A stretch of DNA of 64,000 bases, taken from the NCBI RefSeq assembly GCF_007421925.1, contig NZ_QMDX01000002.1, positions 318,281 to 382,280 on the forward strand, in the 5' to 3' direction. Source of the DNA: Haloglomus irregulare (GTDB taxonomy: Archaea; Halobacteriota; Halobacteria; Halobacteriales; Haloarculaceae). The notes below the pieces were generated by a model that searched no databases, was not told where the DNA came from, and saw only the letters and a program-made list of their open reading frames with translations. The translations under genes and the position numbers were made by a program. Every line of letters begins with the position of its first letter. Position 1 is the first letter of the stretch. This document shows positions 39,173 through 48,678 of this stretch, in pieces.

Positions 39173-39806
39173 TGAGCCCGTTCGCTCGTCCTCCCACCAC
39201 TCCCGGGTTCCCCTCGAGGTTACGATGGCGAACGAGGTCGAGACCGACCGGGGCACCGACGTCGTTGCCTGCGTGTTCCAGCGCCAGCGCGAAACGAACG
39301 GCCGGCCCCGGGCGCCGGTGATGAGGGTCATCACCACGGACTGCCGTGGGAGGCCCTCCGGCCCCTACTGCGCCGCCGACCCCTCGGAGCCTGCAGTGCA
39401 CGTCTGACGACCGGTCAGCACGTCATACGGCGAACGCCGGACGACCGCGCCCGTCCGTTCGCTAACCGAGCATCGGTTCCGCCCCACCGTCGTTCCTCGC
39501 GCGTCCCGCGAGTTCCGCGAGTTCGTGTCGACCGCCGCGACCTGCGACCTCGAACGGCCGTCCCCGCGTCGTCGGGTTCGACGGAACGATGCGATCCGAC
39601 CGCCCTCGTATCGAGCGGCGCCGTGGTACCCGTCGATCGGCTGGCTCGTGCCCGGATATCGGTGGATATCCCGCGATAACTCGATTACGGGGCGGTATGT
39701 GTGGATATATCGTATACTTTCCACTATACGGAAATATTCACCATATTGATTCCAAAAACGACTCATTACGTCGAAACGACGCGGCGCGTTGCGGGTTCCG
39801 ACCAAC
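39173..39806. other. Long spacer between tRNA-Thr and the UspA gene
   Basis: About 630 nt with no well-supported gene; a 60-codon frame at 39225-39407 is weak. The right third becomes AT-rich and contains inverted repeats GGATAT-CGGTGG-ATATCC (39655-39672) and CGTATA-CTTTCCAC-TATACG (39711-39730). These could be operator sites for the stress/transport block downstream. No direct repeat of the tRNA 3' end, as left by integrases, was seen. Confidence 0.35.
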
Positions 39807-39834
39807 CTTTAGGCCCTGATACTCATTACCGTAC

Positions 39835-40551
39835 ATGAACTCGACACACGGGGTCCTCGTCCCGTTCGAACTACCGGACGCGGAGGAGGTTCCACGAGTG
39901 TTGATCGACACGCTCTCGACGATGGAGGTGGTCCTGCTCGGCCACTACCAACTACCGGAGCAGACGCCCACCTCTGCGGGACGCGACCAGTTCGAGGACG
40001 ACGCACAAGCGGAACTCGAGGACATCGCCCGGCGGTTCGAGGCGGCAGGAGTCTCGACGACCACCCGACTCGTGTTCGGGAAAGCCCGCGAGAAGAGCAT
40101 CGATCGCGTCGCAATAGAGGAGGACTGCGACGTGATCCTGACGCCCGGTCGCGCCGACGCGATCACACGGGTGCTCGTGCCGCTCCGCGGTGAGGCGAAC
40201 TTCGACCGGATCCTCTCGTTCGTCGGGGAGTTACTGACCGCGACCGAGGCGTCCGTCACACTGTTCCATGCGGACGAGGAGTCCGACCGGCTCCCGGGCG
40301 AGGAGATCCTCGCGGATGCGACCGACCGCCTCGTATCGGCCGGCATCGACCCCGATCGCATCAGCCGACAGTCGTCGACGGAGGACGATGTCGGACGGAG
40401 CATCGTCGATCTCGGAGACACGTTCGACCTACTCGTGCTTGGCGAAACGGAACCCTCGCTCCGTGATCGGATCTTCGGGACTCGCCCGGCACAGGTGACC
40501 GCCGACACGGACGACCCTGCCTTCGTCGTTCGAAACGCCGAGCAATCATGA
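39835..40551 (+). CDS. UspA-family universal stress protein
   Basis: This 238-aa protein has the Usp alpha/beta fold. The N-terminal half includes HGVLVPFELPDAEEVPRVLIDTL and CDVILTPGRAD. The second half includes RVLVPLRGEANFDRILSFVGEL and FDLLVLGETEPSLRDRIFG, where the usual ATP-binding GxxGxxGS pattern is replaced, so nucleotide binding is uncertain. In haloarchaea such proteins commonly sit beside amino-acid permeases and modulate them. A TATA-like CTTTAGG at 39807-39813 gives a leaderless start. The APC permease gene begins 85 nt downstream. Confidence 0.85.
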   Translation: MNSTHGVLVPFELPDAEEVPRVLIDTLSTMEVVLLGHYQLPEQTPTSAGRDQFEDDAQAELEDIARRFEAAGVSTTTRLVFGKAREKSIDRVAIEEDCDVILTPGRADAITRVLVPLRGEANFDRILSFVGELLTATEASVTLFHADEESDRLPGEEILADATDRLVSAGIDPDRISRQSSTEDDVGRSIVDLGDTFDLLVLGETEPSLRDRIFGTRPAQVTADTDDPAFVVRNAEQS

Positions 40552-40636
40552 TCGCTCGACCGACGCCGTGGGACTCATGCCGGACGGGGAGGCCGAGGCC
40601 GATCGCGCTCCCGAACGATGCGGCGGTGCTCGGCGA

Positions 40637-42007
40637 ATGAAAAACGATCTCGAACGCGATCTCGGTCTCTACGCGACCGTCACCATCAGCATGGGGGCGA
40701 TGATCGGGAGCGGGATCTTCGTTCTCCCGGCGCTGGGGTTCAAGAAGGCCGGCCCGGCGGTCATCGTCGCGTACGTCCTCGCCGGACTGGTCGTGCTGCC
40801 GGCGGCGCTGTCGAAGGCGGAGATGGCGACCGCGATGCCCGAGTCCGGCGGGACGTACATCTACATCGACCGGGCGATGGGCCCGCTTGCCGGCACGGTC
40901 GCGGGGATCGGCGCGTGGTTCTCGCTGGTGTTCAAGAGTTCCTTCGCCCTGGTCGGACTGGGGGCGTATCTGCTCCTTCTGGTCCCGCTGTCGGGCGGGT
41001 TGGTGAAGGCCGTCGCGCTGGGGCTGGCGGCGCTGATCGTCGTCCTCAACATCGTCGGGACCGAGCAGAGCGGGACGGCCCAGTCGATCATCGTCACCGC
41101 CGTCGTGGTGGCGCTGGCGGCGTACGTGCTCAACGCCGGCGTTGCGGTCGATACGGCCCGGTTCCAGGGGTTCGCCGACAAGGGCACCGGTGGCGTCGTC
41201 ACCGCGGCCGCGTTCGTCTTCGTCTCCTATGCGGGCGTGACCAAGATCGCCAGTGTGGCCGAGGAGATCGAGGACCCCGACCGGAACCTCCCACTGGGCA
41301 TCCTCATCTCGATGGGCGTGATGATGCTCCTGTACACCCTCGTCGTCGCAGCCGTCGTCGGCCTGAACGACGCGAAGACGCTGACGAGCACTGGACCCGG
41401 AGCCGGTGACAGCCCGTCGTTGACCCCGATGGCCGACGGTGCCGGCCAACTCCTCGGGGGAGTCGGCGTCGCCGTCATCTCGGTGGTGGCGATCCTGGCG
41501 CTGACCAGTATGGCCAACGCCGGGGTGCTGGCCTCCTCGCGGTTCCCGCTGGCGATGAGCCGCGACTCGCTGGCGCCCGGGGGACTCGCCCGGGTCAGCG
41601 AGCGGTTCCAGACCCCCCGGAACGCGATCCTCGTGACCGGCGGGCTCCTGCTCGCGCTGATCGCGTTCGTCCCGGTGGTCGAACTGGCGAAGCTGGCCAG
41701 CGCGTTCCAGATCCTCGTGTTCTCGATCGTCAACATCGCCCTGATCGTCTTCCGGACCAGCGGCGTCGAATCGTATCAGCCGTCGTTCCGGTCGCCGGGC
41801 TACCCGTTCGTCCAGATCGTCGGCGTGGTCGGCGGCTTCGCGCTACTCACGCAGATGGGGACGCTCCCGATCCTCGGCGCGGCCGGCATCATCGTCGGTG
41901 GGGTCGCGTGGTACCTGCTCTACGGCCGCTCCCGGACGGATCGCGAGGGTGCGCTGGGGGTCATCCTCGCCCGACGACGCGACGAGGAGCCGGTGACCTC
42001 CGACTGA
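40637..42007 (+). CDS. APC-superfamily amino acid permease
   Basis: This permease of about 456 aa has roughly 12 membrane helices. Helix 1 contains the substrate-binding break ISMGAMIGSGIFVLPAL, typical of the APC superfamily. AAFVFVSYAGVTKIASVAEEIEDPDRNLP is the conserved helix 6/loop region, and SMANAGVLASSRFPLAMSRDSLAP the helix 8 region. It probably imports or exchanges amino acids or amines. The start MKNDLERDLGLYATV at 40637 gives the standard N-terminus; in-frame codons at 40568 and 40577 would add an acidic tail. It is likely co-transcribed with the UspA gene. Confidence 0.88.
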   Translation: MKNDLERDLGLYATVTISMGAMIGSGIFVLPALGFKKAGPAVIVAYVLAGLVVLPAALSKAEMATAMPESGGTYIYIDRAMGPLAGTVAGIGAWFSLVFKSSFALVGLGAYLLLLVPLSGGLVKAVALGLAALIVVLNIVGTEQSGTAQSIIVTAVVVALAAYVLNAGVAVDTARFQGFADKGTGGVVTAAAFVFVSYAGVTKIASVAEEIEDPDRNLPLGILISMGVMMLLYTLVVAAVVGLNDAKTLTSTGPGAGDSPSLTPMADGAGQLLGGVGVAVISVVAILALTSMANAGVLASSRFPLAMSRDSLAPGGLARVSERFQTPRNAILVTGGLLLALIAFVPVVELAKLASAFQILVFSIVNIALIVFRTSGVESYQPSFRSPGYPFVQIVGVVGGFALLTQMGTLPILGAAGIIVGGVAWYLLYGRSRTDREGALGVILARRRDEEPVTSD

Positions 42008-42128
42008 ATCGATCCGTCCGCCCGGGCCCGGCAAGTCCACGCGGGCGCTCGACGAGGCCCTGGCACTGTCACAGGCGGCGACGACCGTACCGAGATGGTT
42101 TACCGACCCGAGGCTAATCCCCGTACAC

Positions 42129-43760
42129 ATGGACAAGTGGCAGCGTCGAACCGTCTACTATGTGGTCCTCCTGACCGGCTCGATGCTCGTGTTCGCGGTG
42201 CTCTATCAGAACGGGATGCGGATCTACGAGGGAAGGCCGAGGACGTTCCTCCACTCCGTGCAGATCGTCGTCGAGACGTTCACGACGACGGGGTTCGGCT
42301 CGGACTCCCCCTGGACCAGCCCGCAGATGAACGTGCTCGTGATCGTCATGGACCTCTTCGGGACGGTGCTCATCTTCATGGCGTTTCCCGTCCTCGCGTT
42401 CCCGCTGCTCGAGGACATCCTCTCGACGACCGTCCCCACAGCCGTCGACGACCTCGACGACCACGTGGTGATCTGCACGTACACGCCCCGTGCCGACATC
42501 CTCATCGACGAGCTGGAGTCACGGGATGTCGACTACGTCATCGTGGAGCCGGACCGTGACCGGGCGACCCGTCTGTACGAGGACGGCTACCGTATCATCC
42601 GGGCGGACCCGGAGTCGACGTCCGGGCTCGAGGGGGCGAATCTGGCCGCTGCGAGGGCGCTCGTCGCCGACGTGTCGGATCAGGTCGACGCGAGCATCGT
42701 CCTCACCGCCCGGGAGCTCGCCGACGATGTCCTGACACTCAGCGTCGTCGAGGAGCCCGACCGGGCAGCGTACCACCGCCTCGCGGGGGCCGACGAGGTG
42801 CTCTCCCCGCGCCCGCTGCTGGGTCAGAGTCTCGCCTCGAAGGTGACGACGTCGGTCACGAGCGCACTGGACGATGTCGTGGAGATCACCGACGAGTTCG
42901 AGATCGCCGAATTTCCGATCCACCGCGGGAGCCAGCTCGTCGGGAAGACGCTCGCGGAGAGCGGCATCCGCGAACAGGCCGGTGTCAACGTCATCGGGGC
43001 ATGGTTCCGCGGCGAGTTCGAGACGCCACCCGACCCCGAGACGACACTGACCAACAGCACGGTGTTGCTGGCGACCGGTCGCGAGGCGCAGCTCGAACGG
43101 TTACGAGACCTCACCCAATCGGGGATGCGACCGATAGATCGGGGGGATACGATCGTCGTCGGATACGGGGAGGTCGGTCGAACCGTCACTGACGCGCTCG
43201 CCGATGCCGGACTTCCGTATACGGTCGTCGACCGGACGGACTTCGAGGGTGTCGACGTGGTCGGGGACGCGAGCGAACCCGAGACGCTCAGAGAGGCGGG
43301 CATCGGTGACGCCAGTACGGTCATCTTGGCACTCCCCGACGACACGACGGCCGAGTTCACCGCCCTCGTGGTCCGGGATTCGAGCGCTGACGTGGAGATC
43401 ATCGCCCGCGTCGAGGAGTCACGGAGTATCTCGAAGATGTACCAGGCGGGTGCGGACTACGTGCTGGCACTCGCGACCGTGACCGGTCGAATGCTGGCGT
43501 CGCGGATACTCGAGGACGAGGACGTTCTCTCGCTGGACCAGCAGGTGGAGGTCGTCCGCACACCCGCATCCGAACTCGTCGGACGAACGCTCGGGGAGGC
43601 ACGCGTGCGGTCGGAATCCGGCTGTACCGTCGTCGGGATCGAGCGCAACGGAGACGTGCTCTCGGACATCGGCCCGGCGGTTCGCGTCGAGGACGGCGAC
43701 GAACTCATTATCGCCGGAACCGACGACGGGGTCCAACGGTTCACCGAGCTCTACGGTTGA
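42129..43760 (+). CDS. Potassium channel subunit with two RCK (TrkA-type) modules
   Basis: This 543-aa protein has an N-terminal two-helix pore with the selectivity-filter-like TTTGFG (residues 52-57, in place of TVGYG), followed by tandem RCK domains. RCK-N1 (about 111-230) has HVVICTYTPRADIL, where the dinucleotide-binding GxGxxG is lost. RCK-C1 spans about 255-330. RCK-N2 (about 340-455) has an intact VGYGEVGR (344-351), and RCK-C2 spans about 465-543. It would conduct K+ under ligand or nucleotide gating. It follows the UspA/APC pair, consistent with an osmotic or stress block. Confidence 0.88.
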   Translation: MDKWQRRTVYYVVLLTGSMLVFAVLYQNGMRIYEGRPRTFLHSVQIVVETFTTTGFGSDSPWTSPQMNVLVIVMDLFGTVLIFMAFPVLAFPLLEDILSTTVPTAVDDLDDHVVICTYTPRADILIDELESRDVDYVIVEPDRDRATRLYEDGYRIIRADPESTSGLEGANLAAARALVADVSDQVDASIVLTARELADDVLTLSVVEEPDRAAYHRLAGADEVLSPRPLLGQSLASKVTTSVTSALDDVVEITDEFEIAEFPIHRGSQLVGKTLAESGIREQAGVNVIGAWFRGEFETPPDPETTLTNSTVLLATGREAQLERLRDLTQSGMRPIDRGDTIVVGYGEVGRTVTDALADAGLPYTVVDRTDFEGVDVVGDASEPETLREAGIGDASTVILALPDDTTAEFTALVVRDSSADVEIIARVEESRSISKMYQAGADYVLALATVTGRMLASRILEDEDVLSLDQQVEVVRTPASELVGRTLGEARVRSESGCTVVGIERNGDVLSDIGPAVRVEDGDELIIAGTDDGVQRFTELYG

Positions 43761-44085
43761 GGGAGGAGTGTCGGTCGCCGGAGTCGCGACCCGGCGATGG
43801 TGTGTTCGGACTGCGGCAGCGCGGGTTCGTCGGGGGACTCGCGCAGCCGGCCGTGTCAACGCCGGCGACTCCCTCGCCCCGCGAACACGTTCGCTGAGAG
43901 CCCCCGATCCGGCCGCCGGGAGCCACGGTTCCCCCGACCGGCCGTATATCCTGGCCGACTCGGCCGTTACACGCCGACTCGCGTCCCGCTCCCGCCTGTA
44001 CGACTCCTTCCGATGTCCGACGGACCAGCCGTCGAGCCGACCCCTGTCGGGCGGATTCAAGTCGCTGCCGCCCCCACGGGGTGAC
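43761..44085. other. Gene-free spacer before SDR
   Basis: 325 nt. A 95-codon frame beginning MVCSDCG (43797-44084) is Arg/Pro-rich and unlike halophile proteins, so it is not called. No other structure was recognised. Confidence 0.35.
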
Positions 44086-44820
44086 GTGCACGAGCCCGAC
44101 CTGAGCGGACGGACGGCACTGGTGACCGGGAGTGCGAAGCGGGTGGGCCGGGAGCTGCTGTTGCGCCTGGCCGACCACGGCGCCGACGTGGCGGTCCACT
44201 ACCGCGAGAGCGATGCCGCGGCCACGGCGACCGCCGACGAGGCCCGCGACCGGGGGGTAGAAGCGACGACCGTCCAGGGGGACGTGACCGACCCCGACTC
44301 CGTGGACGCCATGTTCGACGCCGCCGAGGCGGAACTGGGCCCCGTCGACGTGCTCGTCAACAACGTCGGCGACTTCGACGCCCGGCACTGGACGGAGATC
44401 GAGTGGGAGGCCTGGCGCAACGTCGTCGAGAGCACCTTCTACGGCACCGTGCTCTGCTCGCGGCGGGCGCTCCCGGGAATGCGCGAGCAGGGATGGGGCC
44501 GTATCGTCAACGTCGGCTTCGCCGACAGCGACCGGATGCACGCCCACCCGGTCAACTTCCCGTACTTCGTCGCGAAGACGGGCGTCCTGATGTTCACGCG
44601 GATGCTCGCAGGCGACACCCAGGACGACGGCGTCACCGTCAACGCCGTCTCCCCGTTCGCGGTCGAGAACACGGTCTCCGACGTCTCCGGGTTCCCGCGG
44701 GGGCGGGCGGCCTCGTTCGACGACGTCGCCGCGCCGGTGCTGTTCTTCTGCTCGGCGGCGGCCGACTACATCAGCGGCGAGAACGTCGCCGTCGACGGCG
44801 GCCGGCTCCCCGAGCGCTGA
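44086..44820 (+). CDS. Short-chain dehydrogenase/reductase (FolM/FabG-like)
   Basis: This 244-aa Rossmann-fold SDR has the NAD(P) motif TGSAKRVGRELLLR, the structural motif NNVG, and the catalytic region FPYFVAKTGV (YxxxK) with NVGFADS upstream. It ends ISGENVAVDGGRLP. The TGSAKRVGR pattern is closest to FolM/pteridine-reductase-type or FabG-like SDRs; the substrate is not determinable. The GTG start at 44086 places the conserved core about 10 residues in. Confidence 0.82.
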   Translation: MHEPDLSGRTALVTGSAKRVGRELLLRLADHGADVAVHYRESDAAATATADEARDRGVEATTVQGDVTDPDSVDAMFDAAEAELGPVDVLVNNVGDFDARHWTEIEWEAWRNVVESTFYGTVLCSRRALPGMREQGWGRIVNVGFADSDRMHAHPVNFPYFVAKTGVLMFTRMLAGDTQDDGVTVNAVSPFAVENTVSDVSGFPRGRAASFDDVAAPVLFFCSAAADYISGENVAVDGGRLPER

Positions 44821-44865
44821 GGTCGCGACCCGAACCGTCTTGTTGCCGCCAGCCCCGAACCCGGT

Positions 44866-45369
44866 ATGATCGAACCGGGTGACACGGTACCCGACTTCAC
44901 CGCGCCGATGGCGACGCCGGAGAACGCCGCCGGACAGGGCGAGTACACCGCAGCGGACATCGCGTCGTTCAGTCTCTCCACGGCGCTCGCCGACGGTCCC
45001 GTCGTGCTCGCCTTCTTCCCCGGCGCGTTCAGCCGGACCTGTACGACGGAACTGTGCCAGGTCCGTGACTGGCGGGCCGAACTCGCCGCCCTCGACGCCC
45101 GGGTGTACGGCGTGAGCGCGGACACCCCGTGGTCGCTGCTGGCGTTCATCGAGGAGTACGGCCTCGACTACCCGCTGCTCTCGGGGTTCAACAACACCGT
45201 GATCGCCGACTACGGGATGTCACTGACGGAGGGTCCGCTGGCCGGGCTCGCGCGGCGCGGGGTCCTCGTCATCGACACGAACCGGACGGCCCGGTACCGC
45301 TGGGTGGGCGACGACCTCCGCGACCTCCCGGACCTGACGACGGTGCGGGAGGCGCTGGCGGCGGTCTGA
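44866..45369 (+). CDS. Peroxiredoxin of the BCP/AhpE type
   Basis: This 167-aa thioredoxin-fold peroxidase reduces hydroperoxides. The active site is FFPGAFSRTCTTELC: the peroxidatic Cys59 lies in PGAFSRTC and a second cysteine, Cys64, five residues on is spaced like the resolving cysteine of BCP proteins. YGVSADTPWSLLAFIEEYGLDYPLLSG is the conserved middle. It stands alone, 45 nt after the SDR gene. Confidence 0.88.
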   Translation: MIEPGDTVPDFTAPMATPENAAGQGEYTAADIASFSLSTALADGPVVLAFFPGAFSRTCTTELCQVRDWRAELAALDARVYGVSADTPWSLLAFIEEYGLDYPLLSGFNNTVIADYGMSLTEGPLAGLARRGVLVIDTNRTARYRWVGDDLRDLPDLTTVREALAAV

Positions 45370-45439
45370 GCCGCCCCGGCCGGGCGACCGTGTCGCCGCC
45401 ACCGTCAGTGGTTAGCCGTGCCCTGCCGTGACGACCCAC

Positions 45440-46650
45440 ATGACGACCCGTTCGCTCGCGCCCGACGACCCCGCCCGCACCGCCTTCGACGCGACCGTGA
45501 CGGAGCGCCGCGACGACCCGCCCGCGGTCGGCCTCGCGGAGACGTACTTCTACCCCGAGGGGGGCGGCCAGCCGGCCGACCGCGGCACCGTCGCCGGTGT
45601 CGACGTCACCGACGTCCAGTCCGTCGACGGCCGGGTCCTCCACCGGCTGGCCGAACCGCTCCCGGCGGACGAGGTGATACGGTCACGTGTGCCGTCGACG
45701 CCGGGTTCCGAACCTACTGCCGGCGGGCACACACGGCCAGTCACGTCCTGTACGGCGCCGGGCGACGGCTGTTCGACGAGCTCGGCTACGCCGGGTTCGG
45801 CATCCGGCCGCCCGAGGACGACGGCGGCAAGGTCCGCGTCGACCTCCGGACGCCCGACGGTGTGGACGACGACGACCTCGTCGCCTTGGAGCGGCTGACC
45901 AACCGTGCCGTCTGGGACTCCCGCGAGGTCTCCTGGCGGCGGGTCGACGCCGACGAGGCGCTGGCCCGCGAGGACGTGGCGTTCAACAGGAAGACGGAGG
46001 AGGGGATCACCGGCGATACCGTCCGCCTCATCGAGATCGACGGCTGGGACGTGGCGGCCTGCGGCGGCACGCACGTCGCGAACACACGCGAGATCGGCCC
46101 GATGACGGTCCTCGACCGGTCGAACCCCGGCGAGGGACGGACCCGCGTCGAGTTCGCCGTCGGGCCGCGCGCCATCGACCGCCGGGCGAACGACCACCGG
46201 GCGGCGCTCGCCGCGGCGCGGACGCTCGGCGTCGGCGTCGCGGACCTGCCCGACGCGGTGGCCCGGCTCCGGCAGGGCCGCGACGACCTGGAGTCGGAGC
46301 TGTCGGCGCTGCGCGAGCGGTACGTCGACGCTCGTGTCGCCGCGCTGCGCGGGACCGCGGTCGAGCGCGACGGTCGGCGATGGCTCGTCGGCGTCATCGC
46401 GGGGGTCGACGTCAACGCGCTGGCCGACCGTGCCGAAGCGGTCGCCGGCGACGACGCCGCGGTGGTCGCGCTCGTGACCGACGACGCCTCGCTCGTGGTC
46501 GCCACGGACGGCAGCGTCGACGCCGGCGACGTCGCGGCCGACGTGACCGGCCGGTTCGGCGGCGGCGGCGGCTCCCCGACCGTCGCGCAGGCCGGCGGCA
46601 TCGACGCCGACCCGGATGCCGTCGTCGCGTTCCTGCGCGGGTCCGCCTGA
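45440..46650 (+). pseudogene. alaX: AlaX-type alanyl-tRNA editing protein with one-base frameshift
   Basis: The gene encodes a trans-editing hydrolase of about 403 aa that clears mischarged tRNA-Ala, with a C-terminal DHHA1 domain. The first part (45440-45673) carries AETYFYPEGGGQPADRG. The rest (from 45676, a different frame) carries the zinc motif HTASH, CGGTH and DHHA1-type GGGGGSPTVAQAGG. The two frames join at GACGAG-GTGATACG around 45668-45681. One extra G would restore ...DEGDTVTCAVD and a normal family protein. So there is a single-base deletion, either a real mutation or a homopolymer sequencing error. All catalytic residues are intact across the two frames. An upstream in-frame GTG lies at 45428. 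Confidence 0.85.
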
Positions 46651-46660
46651 GCAGGCGTCC

Positions 46661-48376
46661 TCAGCCGGCCACGAGGGACCGCCAGGCCGACCAGCGCAAC
46701 TCCGGATAGAGCGACTCGAAGGTCGCCCGCCGGTATTCGAGGCGTCCGTCGCCGTCGCGGTCGAGTAGTGTCAGCTCCCCCGTCCCGTCGGCATCGCGGT
46801 CGACGACCGTGACCCGTCTCCGGGTATCGCCGACCGCGAGAGTGGTTGTCAGCCGGTCGTAGGGGACACCCGTGACGAGGCGGGGCGGGCCATCGGGACG
46901 GCCGGCATCGGCGAGCCCCTGGGCGGCCAGCTGCGTGCGCCTGTCCACCCCACGGAGCACCGGGTAGCCGTCGCCCGATGGCACCGGTGCTGGCGGCTGG
47001 CCGGCGACGACCGGCACCCACGGGCCGTCGAAGGTCAGGTCGGTCGCCGTCCCCGCGGTCCGGCCCCGCAGTTCGGCGGTTCCGACCCCGCCATCGTCGG
47101 CGCCGGCGGACTCGCGCTGGCCGGTCGCCGTGCGGTCCCACGCGACCGCCGTGACACGGGCCTCGTCGCGGCCGGAGCGGAGGTTCAGCCCGACAGCGCC
47201 GCCGGTGGTCTCCGGGGTGCCGGTCACGGACCCCGCCGCGTACGAGTCGGTGACGCTGGCCGTGCCGAAGGCGCCGGCGTTCGTCCCGACCAGTCCTCCG
47301 GTGCCGTTCCGTCCGGTGACGGCGCCGAGCGCGTAGGCCCGACCGACGGTGCTCCCGACGTTGACCCCGACGAGCCCGCCGACGTAGCTCTGTCCGGTCA
47401 CGTTCCCGGTCGCCAGTGACTCCGTGACGCGAGCACCGCCGCCGCCTCCTGCGCTGACTATCTCCCCGTTCTCCAGGGTGACGTCCCCGCCGTTCCCGCC
47501 GACGAGGCCACCGACCTCCCGAACGCCGGTTACCCGCCCCGTGGCGGCCGACCCGGTGATGCTCCCACGGTTCGCCCCGACCAGGCCGCCGACGAGCGCG
47601 ACGCCGGTCACCGGCCCCGTCGCGACGGCGTCCGCGACGGTGCCGCCGTTCTCGCCGACCAGACCGCCAGCGCCTCTGAACGCGCTGGTCACGGTCGCGG
47701 CCGCGGTGGCGTTCGTGAGAGTCCCACGGTTGAAACCGACGACGCCGCCGGGGGCCTTGCTGATGACCGTACGCCCGTCACGGGTCGTATTGACGCCTCG
47801 CACGGTGCCGGCGGTCGAGACGTCCTGGACGGTGCCCCGGTTCACCCCCGCGAGCAGTCCGCTCGCCAGGACCCCCTCGACCGTCCCCAGGACCGAGGCG
47901 TCGCGCACGGTGCCGCGGTTCACCCCTACGAGCCCCCCGACGCCACGGGTGACGGCGTCGCTCCCGTCGACGTTCGCGTTGACGAGTGCCACGTTCCGGA
48001 CCACCCCGTCCCGGCCGACGGTCCCGAACAGGCCGACCCCCTGCCCCTCGGCCCGTTCGATGCTGACGTCGGCGATGACGTGGCCGTTGCCGTCGAAGGT
48101 GCCGGTGAACGGGGCGTCGTCGGTCCCGATGGGACGGAAACCCTCCCCACCGTTCGCGTCCGGGCCGGCGACCGTGGCGTATCCCGGGCTCGCCGCCGTG
48201 AGGTCGCCCGTGAGGACGTAATCGGCGTCCGGGTTCGCCCGCATCACCGAGAGGTCCCGCCAGTCGTCGATCTCGATCGGTTCCGTCTCCTGGCCCGTGG
48301 CCGGTGCGGCCCCGGACCCGACGGCAGCCACCACCAGCAGGAGTGCCGTCGCGGCCGCACGCATCGTCGTTCCCAT
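46661..48376 (-). CDS. Secreted GLUG-repeat protein with Ca-binding-like tail
   Basis: This 571-aa exported protein has a signal peptide (AAATALLLVVAAVGSGAAPATG) followed by many GLUG repeats (VGGLVGVNRGTV, AGGLVGENGGTV, VGGLVGANRGSI, VGGLVGVNVGS) in residues 140-420. They probably form a beta-helix. Near the C-terminus, DRDADGTGELTLLDRDGDGRLEY resembles dockerin or EF-hand calcium loops. Such proteins are usually cell-surface or adhesion factors. There is no PGF-CTERM motif, and no sorting or anchor signal was seen. A minus-strand TATA-like AAGATACTC at 48402-48410 fits the start at 48376. A second in-frame ATG lies at 48364. Confidence 0.82.
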   Translation of the reverse strand: MGTTMRAAATALLLVVAAVGSGAAPATGQETEPIEIDDWRDLSVMRANPDADYVLTGDLTAASPGYATVAGPDANGGEGFRPIGTDDAPFTGTFDGNGHVIADVSIERAEGQGVGLFGTVGRDGVVRNVALVNANVDGSDAVTRGVGGLVGVNRGTVRDASVLGTVEGVLASGLLAGVNRGTVQDVSTAGTVRGVNTTRDGRTVISKAPGGVVGFNRGTLTNATAAATVTSAFRGAGGLVGENGGTVADAVATGPVTGVALVGGLVGANRGSITGSAATGRVTGVREVGGLVGGNGGDVTLENGEIVSAGGGGGARVTESLATGNVTGQSYVGGLVGVNVGSTVGRAYALGAVTGRNGTGGLVGTNAGAFGTASVTDSYAAGSVTGTPETTGGAVGLNLRSGRDEARVTAVAWDRTATGQRESAGADDGGVGTAELRGRTAGTATDLTFDGPWVPVVAGQPPAPVPSGDGYPVLRGVDRRTQLAAQGLADAGRPDGPPRLVTGVPYDRLTTTLAVGDTRRRVTVVDRDADGTGELTLLDRDGDGRLEYRRATFESLYPELRWSAWRSLVAG

Positions 48377-48498
48377 ACGTTCCCACGATACGGCGTGGCC
48401 GCCGAGTATCTTGTCCGGTCCGTGGGCGGACTGTCCGGCAGTCCCGCGGGTGACTCGCGTCCGGGGGATTCAGCACCGGGCCGCCCGAACACGGACGT

Positions 48499-48678
48499 AT
48501 GTCGCTACATCCACGCCGAACCGTCGCTTACACGGCTGGCGCCTGTGCCGGGGGTTTCACGACGGCCGCGCTGGTCGCGGCCCGGCGGCGCGAGTTCCGC
48601 GCGGCCGGCCGCTGGCTGGCGTTCGCCGCGCTGGCCGGTGCGCTCTCGGTCGTCGCCGAGGAACTCGTGCCGGACTAA
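48499..48678 (+). CDS. Small two-helix membrane protein (59 aa)
   Basis: The 59-aa product contains two hydrophobic stretches: TVAYTAGACAGGFTTAALVAA and WLAFAALAGALSVVAEELV. A basic loop RRREFRAAGR lies between them. It is a plausible small membrane protein of unknown function. Its last 4 nt overlap the end of the convergent DUF2071 gene. The codon composition and clean membrane pattern support translation, but no family is recognised. Confidence 0.5.
   Translation: MSLHPRRTVAYTAGACAGGFTTAALVAARRREFRAAGRWLAFAALAGALSVVAEELVPD

Noticed and set aside
39099-39180. tRNA-Thr as an att site
   Set aside because: I looked for a repeat of the tRNA 3' end downstream and for an integrase gene and found neither.
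39225-39407. 60-codon open frame after tRNA-Thr
   Set aside because: No TATA-like element or family resemblance, moderately basic rather than acidic, and the opposite strand is equally open; not enough to call a gene.
43797-44084. 95-codon frame beginning with a CxxC (MVCSDCG) before the SDR gene
   Set aside because: The rest is Arg/Pro-rich low-complexity sequence unlike haloarchaeal proteins and lacks a second CxxC.
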